Below the pieces are notes generated by a model. The model saw nothing but the letters and a program-made list of their open reading frames with translations. It had not been told where the DNA came from and did no database searches. A program made the position numbers and the translations under genes. From an uncultured Burkholderiales bacterium (lineage in GTDB: Bacteria; Pseudomonadota; Gammaproteobacteria; Burkholderiales; Burkholderiaceae_C), in the NCBI GenBank assembly GCA_903910745.1, contig CAIWAO010000134.1, positions 1-42,145 on the forward strand: a stretch of DNA of 42,145 nucleotides, given 5' to 3'. This document shows positions 1 to 9,045 of this stretch, in pieces (the stretch's first letter is position 1; each line of letters begins with the position of its first letter).

Positions 1-36
1 CTTGTGTCGGTGGTTCGATTCCGCCCCAGGCCACCA
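1..36 (+). tRNA. tRNA-Phe, 3' part (cut by window edge)
   Basis: The window opens inside a tRNA. The T arm is visible as GGTGG-TTCGATT-CCGCC (9-25), followed by the acceptor 3' strand CCAGGCC, discriminator A and an encoded CCA (34-36). The sequence matches the usual proteobacterial tRNA-Phe 3' half. A diverged copy 116 bp downstream keeps an anticodon arm with GAA, which supports the Phe assignment. The anticodon itself lies outside the window, so the identity is inferred. Confidence 0.85.
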
Positions 37-43
37 ATTTTTC

Positions 44-72
44 ATGCCCTGTTGTTTCAATGGGGCATTTTT
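44..72 (+). terminator. Rho-independent terminator of tRNA-Phe
   Basis: ATGCCC (44-49) pairs with GGGCAT (63-68) around a 13-nt loop and runs into a short T tract. It starts 8 nt after the CCA end, as expected for a single-tRNA transcript terminator. Confidence 0.7.
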
Positions 73-76
73 AGTT

Positions 77-152
77 CTCTATCCGAATTTTAAAATATAG
101 CTTAGGATTGAAAATCCTTGTGTCGGAGGTTCGATTCAGCCCCAGACCGCCA
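77..152 (+). pseudogene. Degenerate tRNA-Phe copy
   Basis: Bases 117-152 match 1-36 with about five differences. Upstream, a 7-nt anticodon loop TTGAAAA (108-114, anticodon GAA at 110-112) sits between AGGA and TCCT. The distance from anticodon to the final A is 42 nt, exactly as in tRNA-Phe. The T stem (GGAGG/CAGCC) has two mismatches, and the D arm and 5' acceptor strand are not recognisable, so the copy is probably non-functional. The GGGCAT of the terminator also recurs 27 nt after the CCA end in both copies, so the duplicated unit reaches beyond the tRNA. Confidence 0.75.
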
Positions 153-226
153 AACTAAATCTCCTTTTATATTTAACAGGGCATTCAGTTTGTTCCTCTA
201 CACTAGAAAAGTATTTGACAGATCGC

Positions 227-463
227 ATGCTTTATCGTTCGATTTTTGCTCAAGGAATAGAAAAACTTCTATCGTTTGATTGATCAGGCATCTGAATCGC
301 ACGAAGCTAGTGTTATTGCTGGGACAAGATCTAATGTAGTATCAATTTCAGAAAAAATTAGAGCGCTATTCAAGAAACGCTTTATTTGCTGTCAATTCCA
401 GGACTGCGTGAATCTATTAAGGAGTCAATGTATAAACCTATTAGCAAAAGCAAAAATCGTTAA
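227..463 (+). pseudogene. Decayed Phd/YefM-family antitoxin
   Basis: Translated fragments resemble the YefM/Phd antitoxin family. In one frame (codons from 258) a TAG stop is followed by KNFYRLIDQASESHEASVI and then VVSISEK. At about 363-367 the match moves to another frame and continues as AIQETLYLLSIPGLRESIKE, ending at TAA 461-463. The family normally has one unbroken chain of about 80-90 residues with SEEDWRAIQETLYLL in the middle. One in-frame stop and one frameshift therefore mark it as dead. It lies directly before a toxin remnant in the normal antitoxin-toxin order. The 5' boundary at the ATG 227 is a guess. Confidence 0.75.
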
Positions 464-725
464 CTTGGTGGGGAAATTTGGTTTAATCCAAATTTGCAAT
501 TAAAGATAAAAAATTACTACCGCAGAACTCCAAGAAAAAGCTCAAAAATTAATTTCGACTTTAAAATTAGATTCCCGCCAGAATCCTCCCCCTTACGAGA
601 AACTTATTGGTGATTAGATAGGTGCTTACTCCCGCACAATTAATATTCAGCATAGACTGGTTTACGTGGTATTTCTGAATGAAAAGATTGTTCGTGTCTT
701 GAGAGCCAGGAGCCGTTATGAATAG
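464..725 (+). pseudogene. Decayed Txe/YoeB-family toxin
   Basis: The frame ending at TAG 723-725 reads AELQEKAQKLI, then NPPPYEKLIGD, an in-frame TAG (616-618), then IGAYSRTINIQHRLVY and KIVRVLRARSRYE. This is the core of the Txe/YoeB endoribonuclease family, where YSRRINxxHRLVY and the C-terminal HY/YE residues form the active region. The N-terminal part (IWFNPNLQ, KDKK) is in a different frame, implying a small deletion near 505-515. In the intact family the toxin cleaves mRNA at the ribosome and is neutralised by YefM. Both genes of this pair are broken, so no activity is expected. Confidence 0.8.
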
Positions 726-914
726 ATTTGAATTATTAATTTTCTAACAACTTGACTTTTCTTTCTCACGAATAAAATGGAAAATCATTGTGTTTGTAAT
801 TAGATTTCTTTCAGGATAGCAAACAGAGATACTTTATAAAGTGCAATGGCTCAAGTTGTCGTGTAGATCGACTGGAATAAAAACCGTAGAGATCATAATA
901 AATTGAGTATGTGA
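726..914. other. Intergenic, no gene seen
   Basis: AT-rich stretch between the toxin remnant and the Bug receptor gene. I see no ORF of note, no repeat and no clear promoter. It presumably carries the promoter of the downstream gene. Confidence 0.4.
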
Positions 915-941
915 GTGAACAGTTTATTGGGAACAACTGAA

Positions 942-1904
942 ATGAAAAATTTATTAAGAGTAGCTTTTAATATCGTCATTGCCTTATGTATTAGCCAGTC
1001 ATTTGCAACAGATGTATGGCCCAGTCATTCAATTAAATTTATCGTCGGATTTGGACCTGGTGGCGCCAATGATCTCGTAGCCAGAATTGCCGCAGAAGCT
1101 GCCGCCATTCAACTGGGCCAACCCATTATTGTTGAAAATAAACCGGGTGCAGGCTCGGTGTTGGGAGCTGACTTTGTCGCTAAAAGTGCTCCTGATGGCT
1201 ATACTTTTTTTGTAAGTGCGGGTGGGATTATTACCAATCCCATGATCAAAACCTCAATGCCTTACAAGGATGGTGATTTAGTCCCAGTTGGGTTACTGAC
1301 TGTCAGTCCCTCAATTATTGTTGTGCCTACAAATTCAAGAGTAAACAATCTTAAAGACTTATTTGCATTAGCAAATGATTCCAAAGGTTTAAATTTCTCT
1401 ACTGCTGGCACTGGAAGTACTCCACATTTTGTTGCAGAGATGCTTAAGATTACATCGGGCGGAAAGTATGAAGTTATTCCTTACAAAAGTGGATCCGAGG
1501 GTATTGTTGCAGTTATTTCAAATCAAGTTGATACAACATCAGAAGCCAGTGTCGTTGTGATTCCTCAAATTCAAGGTGGAAAATTGAAAGCAATTGCCTC
1601 AACATGGAATAAGAGGATCGCGTCCTTACCTAATGTCTCAACTGCAAAAGAACAAGGATACCCAGAAGTGTTCATTGGCCACTGGGCAGGAGTTTTTGCC
1701 CCTAAAGGTACACCTGACTGGTTATTGGAGAGGATGAATCAGGCAATTAATGCTGGACTAAAAACTACCGCTGTACAAGATCGTTTGATACCACAAGGCA
1801 TTGAACCAACTCCAGGTAGCAGAGCATCTTTTATGAAATTTTTAGCCGAGGAGAAAGCAAGACTGGAGCCTATTGTAAAAAGAGCTAATATGAAAGAGGA
1901 TTGA
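942..1904 (+). CDS. Bug-family tripartite tricarboxylate transporter receptor (TctC-like)
   Basis: A periplasmic solute-binding protein of about 320 residues, the normal size for the Bug/TctC family. Residues 1-22 form a Sec signal peptide (MKNLLRVAFNIVIALCISQS, then FA). The mature part begins with the family pattern IKFIVGFGPGGANDLVAR, whose loop binds a carboxylate ligand, followed by VENKPGAG and APDGYTFF. The longer frame opens at GTG 915, but the ATG at 942 gives the typical signal peptide and is preferred. No TctA/TctB membrane genes are nearby, as is common for orphan Bug receptors in Burkholderiales. The ligand cannot be told from sequence. Confidence 0.9.
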   Translation: MKNLLRVAFNIVIALCISQSFATDVWPSHSIKFIVGFGPGGANDLVARIAAEAAAIQLGQPIIVENKPGAGSVLGADFVAKSAPDGYTFFVSAGGIITNPMIKTSMPYKDGDLVPVGLLTVSPSIIVVPTNSRVNNLKDLFALANDSKGLNFSTAGTGSTPHFVAEMLKITSGGKYEVIPYKSGSEGIVAVISNQVDTTSEASVVVIPQIQGGKLKAIASTWNKRIASLPNVSTAKEQGYPEVFIGHWAGVFAPKGTPDWLLERMNQAINAGLKTTAVQDRLIPQGIEPTPGSRASFMKFLAEEKARLEPIVKRANMKED

Positions 1905-2092
1905 GAATGCCTTTTCATCTCTAATCATATTTCCCCACTCGCTTATCATTTATCGTAATTTTTTGAATAATGAAGCTTGGGGTCAAAATCAACTGTTAAG
2001 TCTATGATCATAAATTTTCAATAAGCTGATGTAGTCGAACCCCGTCAGTTTAGATTAAACTTTTGGTAATTTTTCAAAATACAAATCTATCC

Positions 2093-2932
2093 ATGGTCAG
2101 AACATATCCCTTTCATCAATTAGATGTTTTTTCTAATAAACCCCTTTATGGGAATCCTTTGGCAGTGGTTCACGAGGCGAATGATTTATCCGAGTCTCAG
2201 ATGATTCAATTTGCAAATTGGACAAACCTGTCTGAATCGACCTTTCTATTAAACCCAACGAACGTATTAGCCGATTACAAGGTCAGAATATTTACACCCA
2301 GCGCTGAACTTGCCTTTGCTGGCCACCCCACCTTAGGCAGTTGTTATGCTTGGTTGAATAAAGGTGGGGTCCCAAAGATTAAAGACACAATTATTCAAGA
2401 ATGCCCAATAGGTCTAATTAAGATTCGAAGAAATGGTGAACGACTTAGTTTTTTAGCTCCTAAACTCCTTAAAACGGGTCCACTGGATCAAACAACACTC
2501 AATACAATCTCAAAGGGTATCGGAGTTTCTGTTGAAGATATTGCGCACCATCAATGGGTTGATAATGGTGCAGGTTGGTGTGCGGTTATGCTTAAAACTG
2601 CATCGCAAGTACTGTCAATTAAACCGAATTTTGAATATTTAAAAACACTAAAACTGGGCATCATTGGCCCCTATCCAAGTGATCACGAGCATGATTTTGA
2701 GGTTAGAGCATTTGTAATCCCTTTTGGTATCCATGAAGATCCCGTCACGGGTAGTTTAAATGCGGGTATTGCAACTTGGTTAATTAACTCAGGACTATCA
2801 AAGGAGCGTTATTCAGTCTCTCAAGGTACTGTACTTGGTAGAAAAGGTAAAATCTATATTGAAACCATTAACAATGAGATCTGGGTCGGTGGTGAGGTCG
2901 TAAGCTGCATAGAGGGAGAGGTAAGCCTTTAG
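2093..2932 (+). CDS. PhzF family isomerase-like protein
   Basis: 279 residues, typical of PhzF-like proteins with a diaminopimelate-epimerase fold. The start resembles the family: YPFHQLDVFSNKPLYGNPLAVV. The conserved acidic residue in NLSESTFLL (Glu48, equivalent to the catalytic Glu45 of PhzF) is present, as are GHPTLGSCYAWL and EDPVTGSLNAG. PhzF itself isomerises trans-2,3-dihydro-3-hydroxyanthranilate in phenazine synthesis. No phenazine genes are near, so this is one of the many homologues of unknown substrate. The frame extends upstream to TTG 2063, but ATG 2093 fits the family N-terminus. No clear Shine-Dalgarno is seen. Confidence 0.9.
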   Translation: MVRTYPFHQLDVFSNKPLYGNPLAVVHEANDLSESQMIQFANWTNLSESTFLLNPTNVLADYKVRIFTPSAELAFAGHPTLGSCYAWLNKGGVPKIKDTIIQECPIGLIKIRRNGERLSFLAPKLLKTGPLDQTTLNTISKGIGVSVEDIAHHQWVDNGAGWCAVMLKTASQVLSIKPNFEYLKTLKLGIIGPYPSDHEHDFEVRAFVIPFGIHEDPVTGSLNAGIATWLINSGLSKERYSVSQGTVLGRKGKIYIETINNEIWVGGEVVSCIEGEVSL

Positions 2933-2963
2933 TATTTCTAAAAAATTCAATTTTTAGAAATAC
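2932..2963 (+). terminator. Perfect 13-bp inverted repeat, possible terminator
   Basis: GTATTTCTAAAAA (2932-2944) and TTTTTAGAAATAC (2951-2963) are exact complements around a 6-nt loop. It begins on the last base of the phzF-like stop codon. There is no long T tract after it, so termination may be weak or rely on the A/T arms. Confidence 0.5.
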
Positions 2964-3072
2964 AAAATTCATTCCGAATTTGATAAAAAATTTATTCGCG
3001 ATCCGATTTTTTTATTTCATGGTTGCTAATTTTTCAAAAAAATTAGAGCTTAAGGCCGTTAATTTTTATCAT

Positions 3073-3090
3073 GGCCTTTAATAAAAGGCC
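3073..3090 (+). repeat. Short perfect hairpin GGCCTTT/AAAGGCC
   Basis: Seven-base arms with loop AATA lie 50 bp before the M14 peptidase gene. It is either a second, weak terminator behind the phzF-like gene or part of the leader of the next gene. The T-rich run follows only after about 15 nt. Confidence 0.4.
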
Positions 3091-3139
3091 TGAGTAAATT
3101 ATTATTTCTTTTTCAAACCGCAATTAAAAAAATTTCTTT

Positions 3140-5026
3140 ATGAACAAGCTCTTGGTTTTGTTTTTATCTGCTTTGTTTGCACAAATATCCTCTTCATCTA
3201 TGTCCTTAGATCAGAGCTACACGAACAATTTGAATTCCTCAGGTGAGAAATTAACTTTAACCTCAGAAAAAACCAACTTCAAAGAGACAGGTAGATACTC
3301 CGAAGTCAAGGATCTTTGCCATAAGTTTGCACTCAAATATCCACGCGAAATTGCTTGTAAAGTCATGGGCTTAACGTCGGAGAAAAGAGAGATCTTTTAT
3401 TTAATCAGCTCCAAAAAAGGAGCACTCACCCCCGAAATTAATGTCAGAAAGAAATTACCAATTGTGTTCATCATTGCAGGTACACATGCAGGGGAAATAG
3501 ACGGAAAAGACGCGAGTCTTATGAAACTAAGGGAACTCCTGGAAAATAAAGGCTCAGACAATCCGCTCAACACAATGACACTGGTGTGGATACCTGTTTT
3601 CAATGTTGATGGGCATGAACACAGGGGGCGTTTTCAAAGACCGAATCAAGAAGGTCCATTTGAACAGGGTGAGAGAACAACGGCTAGGAGAATTAACTTA
3701 AATAGAGACTGGATGCTGGCTCAAACACCTGAAATGAAGTCCATGCTTAACTTGATCAATCAATGGAATCCAGCGGTCACGATCGATCTTCACGTGACCG
3801 ATGGACTAAGATTTCGTCATGATGTATCTCTCACCGTGGCCCCTGAATTTGGTGGGGAAACCGAGCTAACACAATCTGCAAAGACCTTATTAAAACAAAC
3901 ACTCACCTCACTTGAGCAAATGGGGCATCACCCGTTAGGTTTTTATCCCAGACTCTTAGACAAAGAGGATCCTAAAGCGGGTTTAATCTTAGATATTGAT
4001 ACGCCCCGTAATTCCCACACTTATGCGGCAATTCGTAACCGAATCGGCATATTAGTAGAAGACTATGCCTGGGAGAGCTATCCATTAAGAGTTAAAACTT
4101 GCTTGGACACATTGGGTGTGTTATTAAACACCATAGCATCTCAATCGCAGGACATTTTAAAGGCCGAAAGCAAAACCGATGAGTTATCTAAATCTAAAGG
4201 TGGTAGTTTATATTCACTTGATTTTGAGGTAGACATCCCCCCAACAAAGTCTCAATCAAAGATGGTTGATATTTTGGGCTATAAATACGAAATCCTAAAT
4301 CCTGCTCCGATTGTTGGAGGTCGCCAAATCAGCTATAACTTAAAGGTGGAGGAGATTTGGCATACTCCCTTTTATGATGATGTGCAACCCAGTAAACAAA
4401 GTGTCATTACGCTCCCCGATTCTGGTTACTTGGTACCCCTCGCTTGGGTTGACCTTGTGAAGCCTTATCTAGATTTGCACGGACTAAGTTATAAGGTTTT
4501 AAAAGCAAATACCTTAAATATGAATGTCCAAGCCATACGTGTTCAGCCTGAGGATGTGGTTTTTGAATCATCCAGCTTTCAGGGAAGACAAATGACTTAT
4601 ATATCGGGTCAATGGAGTCCTCATAACACGGCAATTCAAAAAGGATCAATATTTGTACCGATTAATCAAACCAAGTCCAATTTAGTTGTACATCTACTTG
4701 AGCCCAAGGGTCCTGACTCCATGTCAGCCTGGGGAATATTTAATACAGCCTATGAAATCAGTGATTACTTGGCGAATCACAGAGCATTCGAACTCGTTAG
4801 ATGGATGAATGAGGATGAGCATAAAATTAAAGAACTCTACGGTGAAGAGTTATTTAATCAAATACCTCAATTAAAAAGTGAGTATGAACGGAAAATGCAA
4901 GTTGATGAATCTTTCAGATTTGATCCGCAAGCCCGCTTGAATTTTTGGATCTCTGTTTTGCCACAACAAGATCCTTCTCTTAATTTATATCCGATTTTTA
5001 GGACTCAAAGCAACGCATTCAAGTAA
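3140..5026 (+). CDS. Secreted M14-family zinc carboxypeptidase-like protein
   Basis: A 628-residue protein with an N-terminal signal peptide (about residues 1-20, hydrophobic LLVLFLSALFAQ). The M14 metallopeptidase core spans roughly 55-330: zinc ligands in HAGE (His116, Glu119) and DLH (His218), substrate-carboxylate residues in NLNRDW (Asn187, Arg189), and the catalytic glutamate in GILVED (Glu307). All key residues of an active enzyme are present. The remaining 300 residues have no motif I recognise and are longer than in simple carboxypeptidases. It is probably periplasmic or exported and trims C-terminal residues of peptides. It converges on the PhoD-like gene with a 25-bp gap. Confidence 0.85.
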   Translation: MNKLLVLFLSALFAQISSSSMSLDQSYTNNLNSSGEKLTLTSEKTNFKETGRYSEVKDLCHKFALKYPREIACKVMGLTSEKREIFYLISSKKGALTPEINVRKKLPIVFIIAGTHAGEIDGKDASLMKLRELLENKGSDNPLNTMTLVWIPVFNVDGHEHRGRFQRPNQEGPFEQGERTTARRINLNRDWMLAQTPEMKSMLNLINQWNPAVTIDLHVTDGLRFRHDVSLTVAPEFGGETELTQSAKTLLKQTLTSLEQMGHHPLGFYPRLLDKEDPKAGLILDIDTPRNSHTYAAIRNRIGILVEDYAWESYPLRVKTCLDTLGVLLNTIASQSQDILKAESKTDELSKSKGGSLYSLDFEVDIPPTKSQSKMVDILGYKYEILNPAPIVGGRQISYNLKVEEIWHTPFYDDVQPSKQSVITLPDSGYLVPLAWVDLVKPYLDLHGLSYKVLKANTLNMNVQAIRVQPEDVVFESSSFQGRQMTYISGQWSPHNTAIQKGSIFVPINQTKSNLVVHLLEPKGPDSMSAWGIFNTAYEISDYLANHRAFELVRWMNEDEHKIKELYGEELFNQIPQLKSEYERKMQVDESFRFDPQARLNFWISVLPQQDPSLNLYPIFRTQSNAFK

Positions 5027-5051
5027 TTCTAAATTTACCTATTTCACAACT

Positions 5052-6674
5052 TTACGTAAATTGTGGCGTCAACTTGGTAGACCATAAAGAGTCGCCCTTC
5101 ATGTCCCTTAAGTTAACTATTAATTCCGCAGTTTTGCCCTCGATTTGAACATCTCCAAAGAATTGGTACCCTTCTGCGGGGCTCAAGTTTACTCTACCTT
5201 GTGGCGGAGTTTTTTGAAATTTAACATCAATACCGAATGTATTGTCGGGTGTATTTGGTCCAAAGGTTCCAGCGCTAAGTGGCCCAGAAACGAACTCCCA
5301 AAAAGGTTCAAAGTCTGTAAATTTGGCTTTTGATGGATGGTAGTAATGCGCGGCGGTGTAATGTACATCAGCAGTGAGCCAAACAGTATTTCTAATTTTT
5401 TGATGCTTTATGTATGAAAGTATATTTGCTATTTCTAGCTCTCTACCGAGCGCTGGACCGTCCCCGTTTGCGACTGCTTCATACTTCATCCGACCTTGTA
5501 AATCCAATCCATCTTCTACGGCAATACCAATAGGCATATCAGATGCAATGATTTTCCAGATTGCCTTTGATCGTTTAAGCTCACTCTTTAGCCAAGCCAT
5601 TTGGGACTTACCCAAATAGGTAGACTCTTCATTGATGACTTCTTGTTGGTTGTAAGAGTTCCCGCCTCTGTAACTCCTCATATCAAGCACGAAAATGTCT
5701 AATAATGGTCCCTGCTCCAACTTTCTATAAATTCTTTGTTCTTCTGATTGATCATGCCATTTCATCGGTGCGTTTTCTAGAAATGCTCTGGTTGCTCTGG
5801 CAATCATTAAAGGTACACTTTTTTCTGAGTATCTTGAATCGTTAGCAACATCTTTATTTGGAGAATAATTATTCATTACCTCATGATCATCCCATGCCCA
5901 AATTTGTGCAACCTCAGAATTAAATTTACAAATATTTTCATCAAGCATGTTGTATCTGTAATTACCTCTGAATTCTTTTAATGTCTCGGCAACCTTAGAT
6001 TTTTCTTCGGTTACTAAATTCCTCCAAACCATTCCTCTCAATGGTCCATCCGCAATAACCACCTCTTCTTTTATTGGATTATCAGCATAAATGTTATCTC
6101 CACTATGTATAAAGAAATCAGGGTTGAGTTTTCTCATGCTTTCATATATGCTCATTCCACCTACTTCAGGATTTATACCCCAACCTTGACCAGTGGTATC
6201 ACCAGACCAGAGAAAGCGAATAGATTTCATTTGAGTAGGGGCTGTTTTAAAATGTCCGACTCTTTCTTGGCTAAAGGCTCCCGTTTTTAAATCCTCAAAA
6301 CATATCTTGTAAAAGATATCTTCTGCTGCAGGTAGTTTTTCTAGAATTACTCTTGACGTGAAGTCAGATGACTCTAGGGCATAAGGGCCGCCCAATTTTC
6401 TAGGATTTTTAAATTTATCACTCGTATCCCACTGCACCCACATTTTTGACTCTCGATCGGCTCGAGACCATATCAATCCTGAATGTGCTGATACATCACC
6501 GCTTTGGATTCCTGAGGGAAATTGCGGTCTGAGTTTTTCACTTGTAATTATTGAAGGTGATTGAGCACTAGCAAGGACTGATTGAAGGCCATTTGAGGCA
6601 AATACGGCAGAACTTATAGTTGATTTAATAAGCAAGCGACGATTGATATTTGAATCTAATAGCATAGAACTCAT
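5052..6674 (-). CDS. PhoD-like alkaline phosphatase/phosphodiesterase, Tat-exported
   Basis: 540 residues, normal for the PhoD family. The N-terminus has a twin-arginine signal (NRRLLIK, Arg12-Arg13) followed by a modest hydrophobic stretch, so export in folded form is likely. An N-terminal PhoD domain begins PQFPSGIQSGDVSAHSGLIWSR. The metal-binding segments of the metallophosphatase core are visible in order: LWSGDTTGQGW, HSGDNIYAD, WDDHEVMNNY, and WLTADVHYTAAHYY. PhoD enzymes need Ca2+ and Fe3+ and release phosphate from phosphomonoesters or diesters in the periplasm. No Pho box could be identified with confidence in the 129-bp upstream gap shared with kup. Confidence 0.9.
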   Translation of the reverse strand: MSSMLLDSNINRRLLIKSTISSAVFASNGLQSVLASAQSPSIITSEKLRPQFPSGIQSGDVSAHSGLIWSRADRESKMWVQWDTSDKFKNPRKLGGPYALESSDFTSRVILEKLPAAEDIFYKICFEDLKTGAFSQERVGHFKTAPTQMKSIRFLWSGDTTGQGWGINPEVGGMSIYESMRKLNPDFFIHSGDNIYADNPIKEEVVIADGPLRGMVWRNLVTEEKSKVAETLKEFRGNYRYNMLDENICKFNSEVAQIWAWDDHEVMNNYSPNKDVANDSRYSEKSVPLMIARATRAFLENAPMKWHDQSEEQRIYRKLEQGPLLDIFVLDMRSYRGGNSYNQQEVINEESTYLGKSQMAWLKSELKRSKAIWKIIASDMPIGIAVEDGLDLQGRMKYEAVANGDGPALGRELEIANILSYIKHQKIRNTVWLTADVHYTAAHYYHPSKAKFTDFEPFWEFVSGPLSAGTFGPNTPDNTFGIDVKFQKTPPQGRVNLSPAEGYQFFGDVQIEGKTAELIVNLRDMKGDSLWSTKLTPQFT

Positions 6675-6803
6675 CCAAACCAGTTTGTAGAGTCACAACT
6701 TTAAATTTTGATTGTTTCAACCAGGTGACATTTGAAATAATTAAAAATTTACAATCAAAATAATGTATTCATAGCGATTAAAAATCATAACGAGCCCCAA
6801 TTT

Positions 6804-8723
6804 TTATGATTTTTTTGTATCAAAGTTGTAGACATCCTCCGTCTTTGAGGCAACGTCAGCCATGAATGTAAATAGATGGCCTCTGCCCATAGAAAGTTCT
6901 TTGATTTCAGATCCGAACAAAACATCACCAGATAGAAAAAATATAGAGTCATCCACGTTACATTGGATGTTGTGGTGTTTACTTAAAATATCTAAAATAT
7001 GATCGATAACAGGAGTCTCTTTAAATCCGTAGACTGCACGTACCAAAAAATGATTGTTACCAAGATTCTTTATATTGATGCGACTCTCATCTGTAACGTG
7101 AGGAACATCGACACCATTAATTTTTAAAAATATCACTCGCTCATGTAATACTTTATTGTGTTTTATATTTTCATACAAGGAATTAGGTACGAGATCAATA
7201 TGAGGCGAGAGAAAAATCGCAGTTCCCTTTACCCTTTTTAATGAATCGACTATCAGGGGCAATGAACACATATAGTCAGTTACGTCTATACCGTCCTCAA
7301 TTGTCTTTTTTCTTAACAACTCTCTTCCCTGATACCAAGTCATCATTAACGCAAAGATAACTATACCAATCAAAAGAGGAAGCCAACCTCCTTGGAAAAT
7401 TTTGGTTAAGTTAGATACGAAAAATAGTAAGTCAATTGTCAATAAAGTACCGATTACACAAAAAACAAACCAAATTTTCCATCGCCAAATGACTTTCATT
7501 ACTACGGCCATCAATAAAGTTGTCATCAACATCGTGGTCGATACTGCGACACCATAAGCCGAGGCTAAGTTTTCTGATTTTTGAAATACTAGGACAACTA
7601 AGATCACGAGGAAACAAAGTAACCAATTGACAAATGGAATGTATATTTGACCTATTTCCTTATCTGAAGTAAATTTTATTTTCATGCTTGGTAAAAAACC
7701 AAGCTGAATGGCTTGGCTTGTCATTGAATACGCGCCTGAAATACACGCTTGAGATGCAATTACTGTAGCAACAGTTGAAAGAATAACGAGGTAGGGATAT
7801 AAGTAATTGGGCACCATTTTGAAAAATGGGTTTGATATGGATGCTGGATCTGTAATGAGAAGCGCACCTTGACCAAAATAATTTAAAAGTAAACACGGCA
7901 TAACCCATCCAAACCATGAAAACCTAATTGGATCGATACCGAAATGCCCCATATCTGCATATAGGGCTTCAGCTCCTGTTAAGACAAGAAAAATTGCACT
8001 TGTTACGGTAAATGCTACAGCGGTATTGCTGCGAACGAAATTAACGGCGTAAAGTGGATTTAACGCTTGCAAGATTTGAGGAAAATTAATTATTTGGTAA
8101 ATTCCCATCAATCCCATCACGGCAAACCACAAGACCATAACTGGGCCAAAAAGAGCACCTACAGTAGCTGTACCCCTCTTTTCAAATGAAAAGAGTACGA
8201 ATAATGTAGCTACAGTAAGAGGCAACACATATGATGCAAGTCCATTTGAAATAACTTGTAATCCCTCTAAAGCAGAAAGAATGGAGATTGCTGGTGTAAT
8301 TACCGCATCTCCGTAGAACAAACAAGATCCGAATATGCCTATGAATATAAGTATCATTTTATATTTCGGTCCGCCCTTTGACCCTTGTATTGCGAGCGCC
8401 ATCAATGCCAAAATACCTCCTTCTCCATGATTATTAGCACGCATCACAAAGAAAACATATTTCAAGGAAACGACAAAAATTAATGCCCAAAAAATGATTG
8501 AGACAACCCCGTAAACCGAGTCTAACGTGAGTGAACTATCGTTTAAAGTATTAAGGCAGGCCTTTAAAGCATATAACGGGCTGGTACCGATGTCACCAAA
8601 GACAACCCCCATTGCAGCCAAACTAAGGGCGAGAATTCCACCTCTTTTATCGACCACTGATTTCTTAAATCTTAAATCAGGAAGGTATTTAGAACGTGAA
8701 TATTCAGGGTTGCCAATTAACAT
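6804..8723 (-). CDS. kup: Low-affinity potassium uptake protein Kup
   Basis: 639 residues with about 12 hydrophobic segments in the first 450, then a soluble C-terminal domain, as in the KUP/HAK/KT family. Signature segments include LSLAAMGVVFGDIGTSPLYALK near the N-terminus, NNHGEGGILALMALA, and FYGDAVITPAISILSALEG. Kup imports K+ in symport with H+ across the inner membrane. It carries a roughly 20-residue N-terminal extension compared with the E. coli protein. It is transcribed alone; the PhoD-like gene follows 129 bp downstream on the same strand. Confidence 0.95.
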   Translation of the reverse strand: MLIGNPEYSRSKYLPDLRFKKSVVDKRGGILALSLAAMGVVFGDIGTSPLYALKACLNTLNDSSLTLDSVYGVVSIIFWALIFVVSLKYVFFVMRANNHGEGGILALMALAIQGSKGGPKYKMILIFIGIFGSCLFYGDAVITPAISILSALEGLQVISNGLASYVLPLTVATLFVLFSFEKRGTATVGALFGPVMVLWFAVMGLMGIYQIINFPQILQALNPLYAVNFVRSNTAVAFTVTSAIFLVLTGAEALYADMGHFGIDPIRFSWFGWVMPCLLLNYFGQGALLITDPASISNPFFKMVPNYLYPYLVILSTVATVIASQACISGAYSMTSQAIQLGFLPSMKIKFTSDKEIGQIYIPFVNWLLCFLVILVVLVFQKSENLASAYGVAVSTTMLMTTLLMAVVMKVIWRWKIWFVFCVIGTLLTIDLLFFVSNLTKIFQGGWLPLLIGIVIFALMMTWYQGRELLRKKTIEDGIDVTDYMCSLPLIVDSLKRVKGTAIFLSPHIDLVPNSLYENIKHNKVLHERVIFLKINGVDVPHVTDESRINIKNLGNNHFLVRAVYGFKETPVIDHILDILSKHHNIQCNVDDSIFFLSGDVLFGSEIKELSMGRGHLFTFMADVASKTEDVYNFDTKKS

Positions 8724-9045
8724 AGTCTTGCTTTTATCAACTAGATTTAATTAAAAACAAAATGGCTCCTAGGTGCTTGAGCTCACAATTCACTCTCATA
8801 TAGGCACGTTTATTCAAAGCAAATATCGATTGTACCTAACTAGCTATCATTTCAATATCTTGTTAATTTCAAAAATCGTATTGTTGCAAGAGATTTAGCT
8901 CGATATTTTGCAATCCCCCCTTAATCATGGAACTTGGGATATATTTCACATCATTGGTATCTATACTATCGAGAGGTTCTTTGTATCTTTTAGTCACATA
9001 GATTTCTTTTCTATTGCATATTAACAGTCTTGGATTACTTCCAAC
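8724..9045. other. Divergent intergenic region kup / chrA
   Basis: A 322-bp AT-rich gap that must hold the promoters for kup (minus) and the chromate transporter (plus). I see no RNA gene, repeat or convincing small gene. A minus-strand ORF at 8869-9069 overlaps the start of chrA and is not credible. Confidence 0.5.

Noticed and set aside
211-245. TTGACA at 215-220 as a promoter of the antitoxin
   Set aside because: The -35 hexamer is perfect, but no acceptable -10 element lies 16-18 bp downstream.
276-503. A 75-codon ORF that could be called a hypothetical protein
   Set aside because: Only its first part matches an antitoxin, and the match continues in another frame. It is a fragment of a pseudogene, not a gene.
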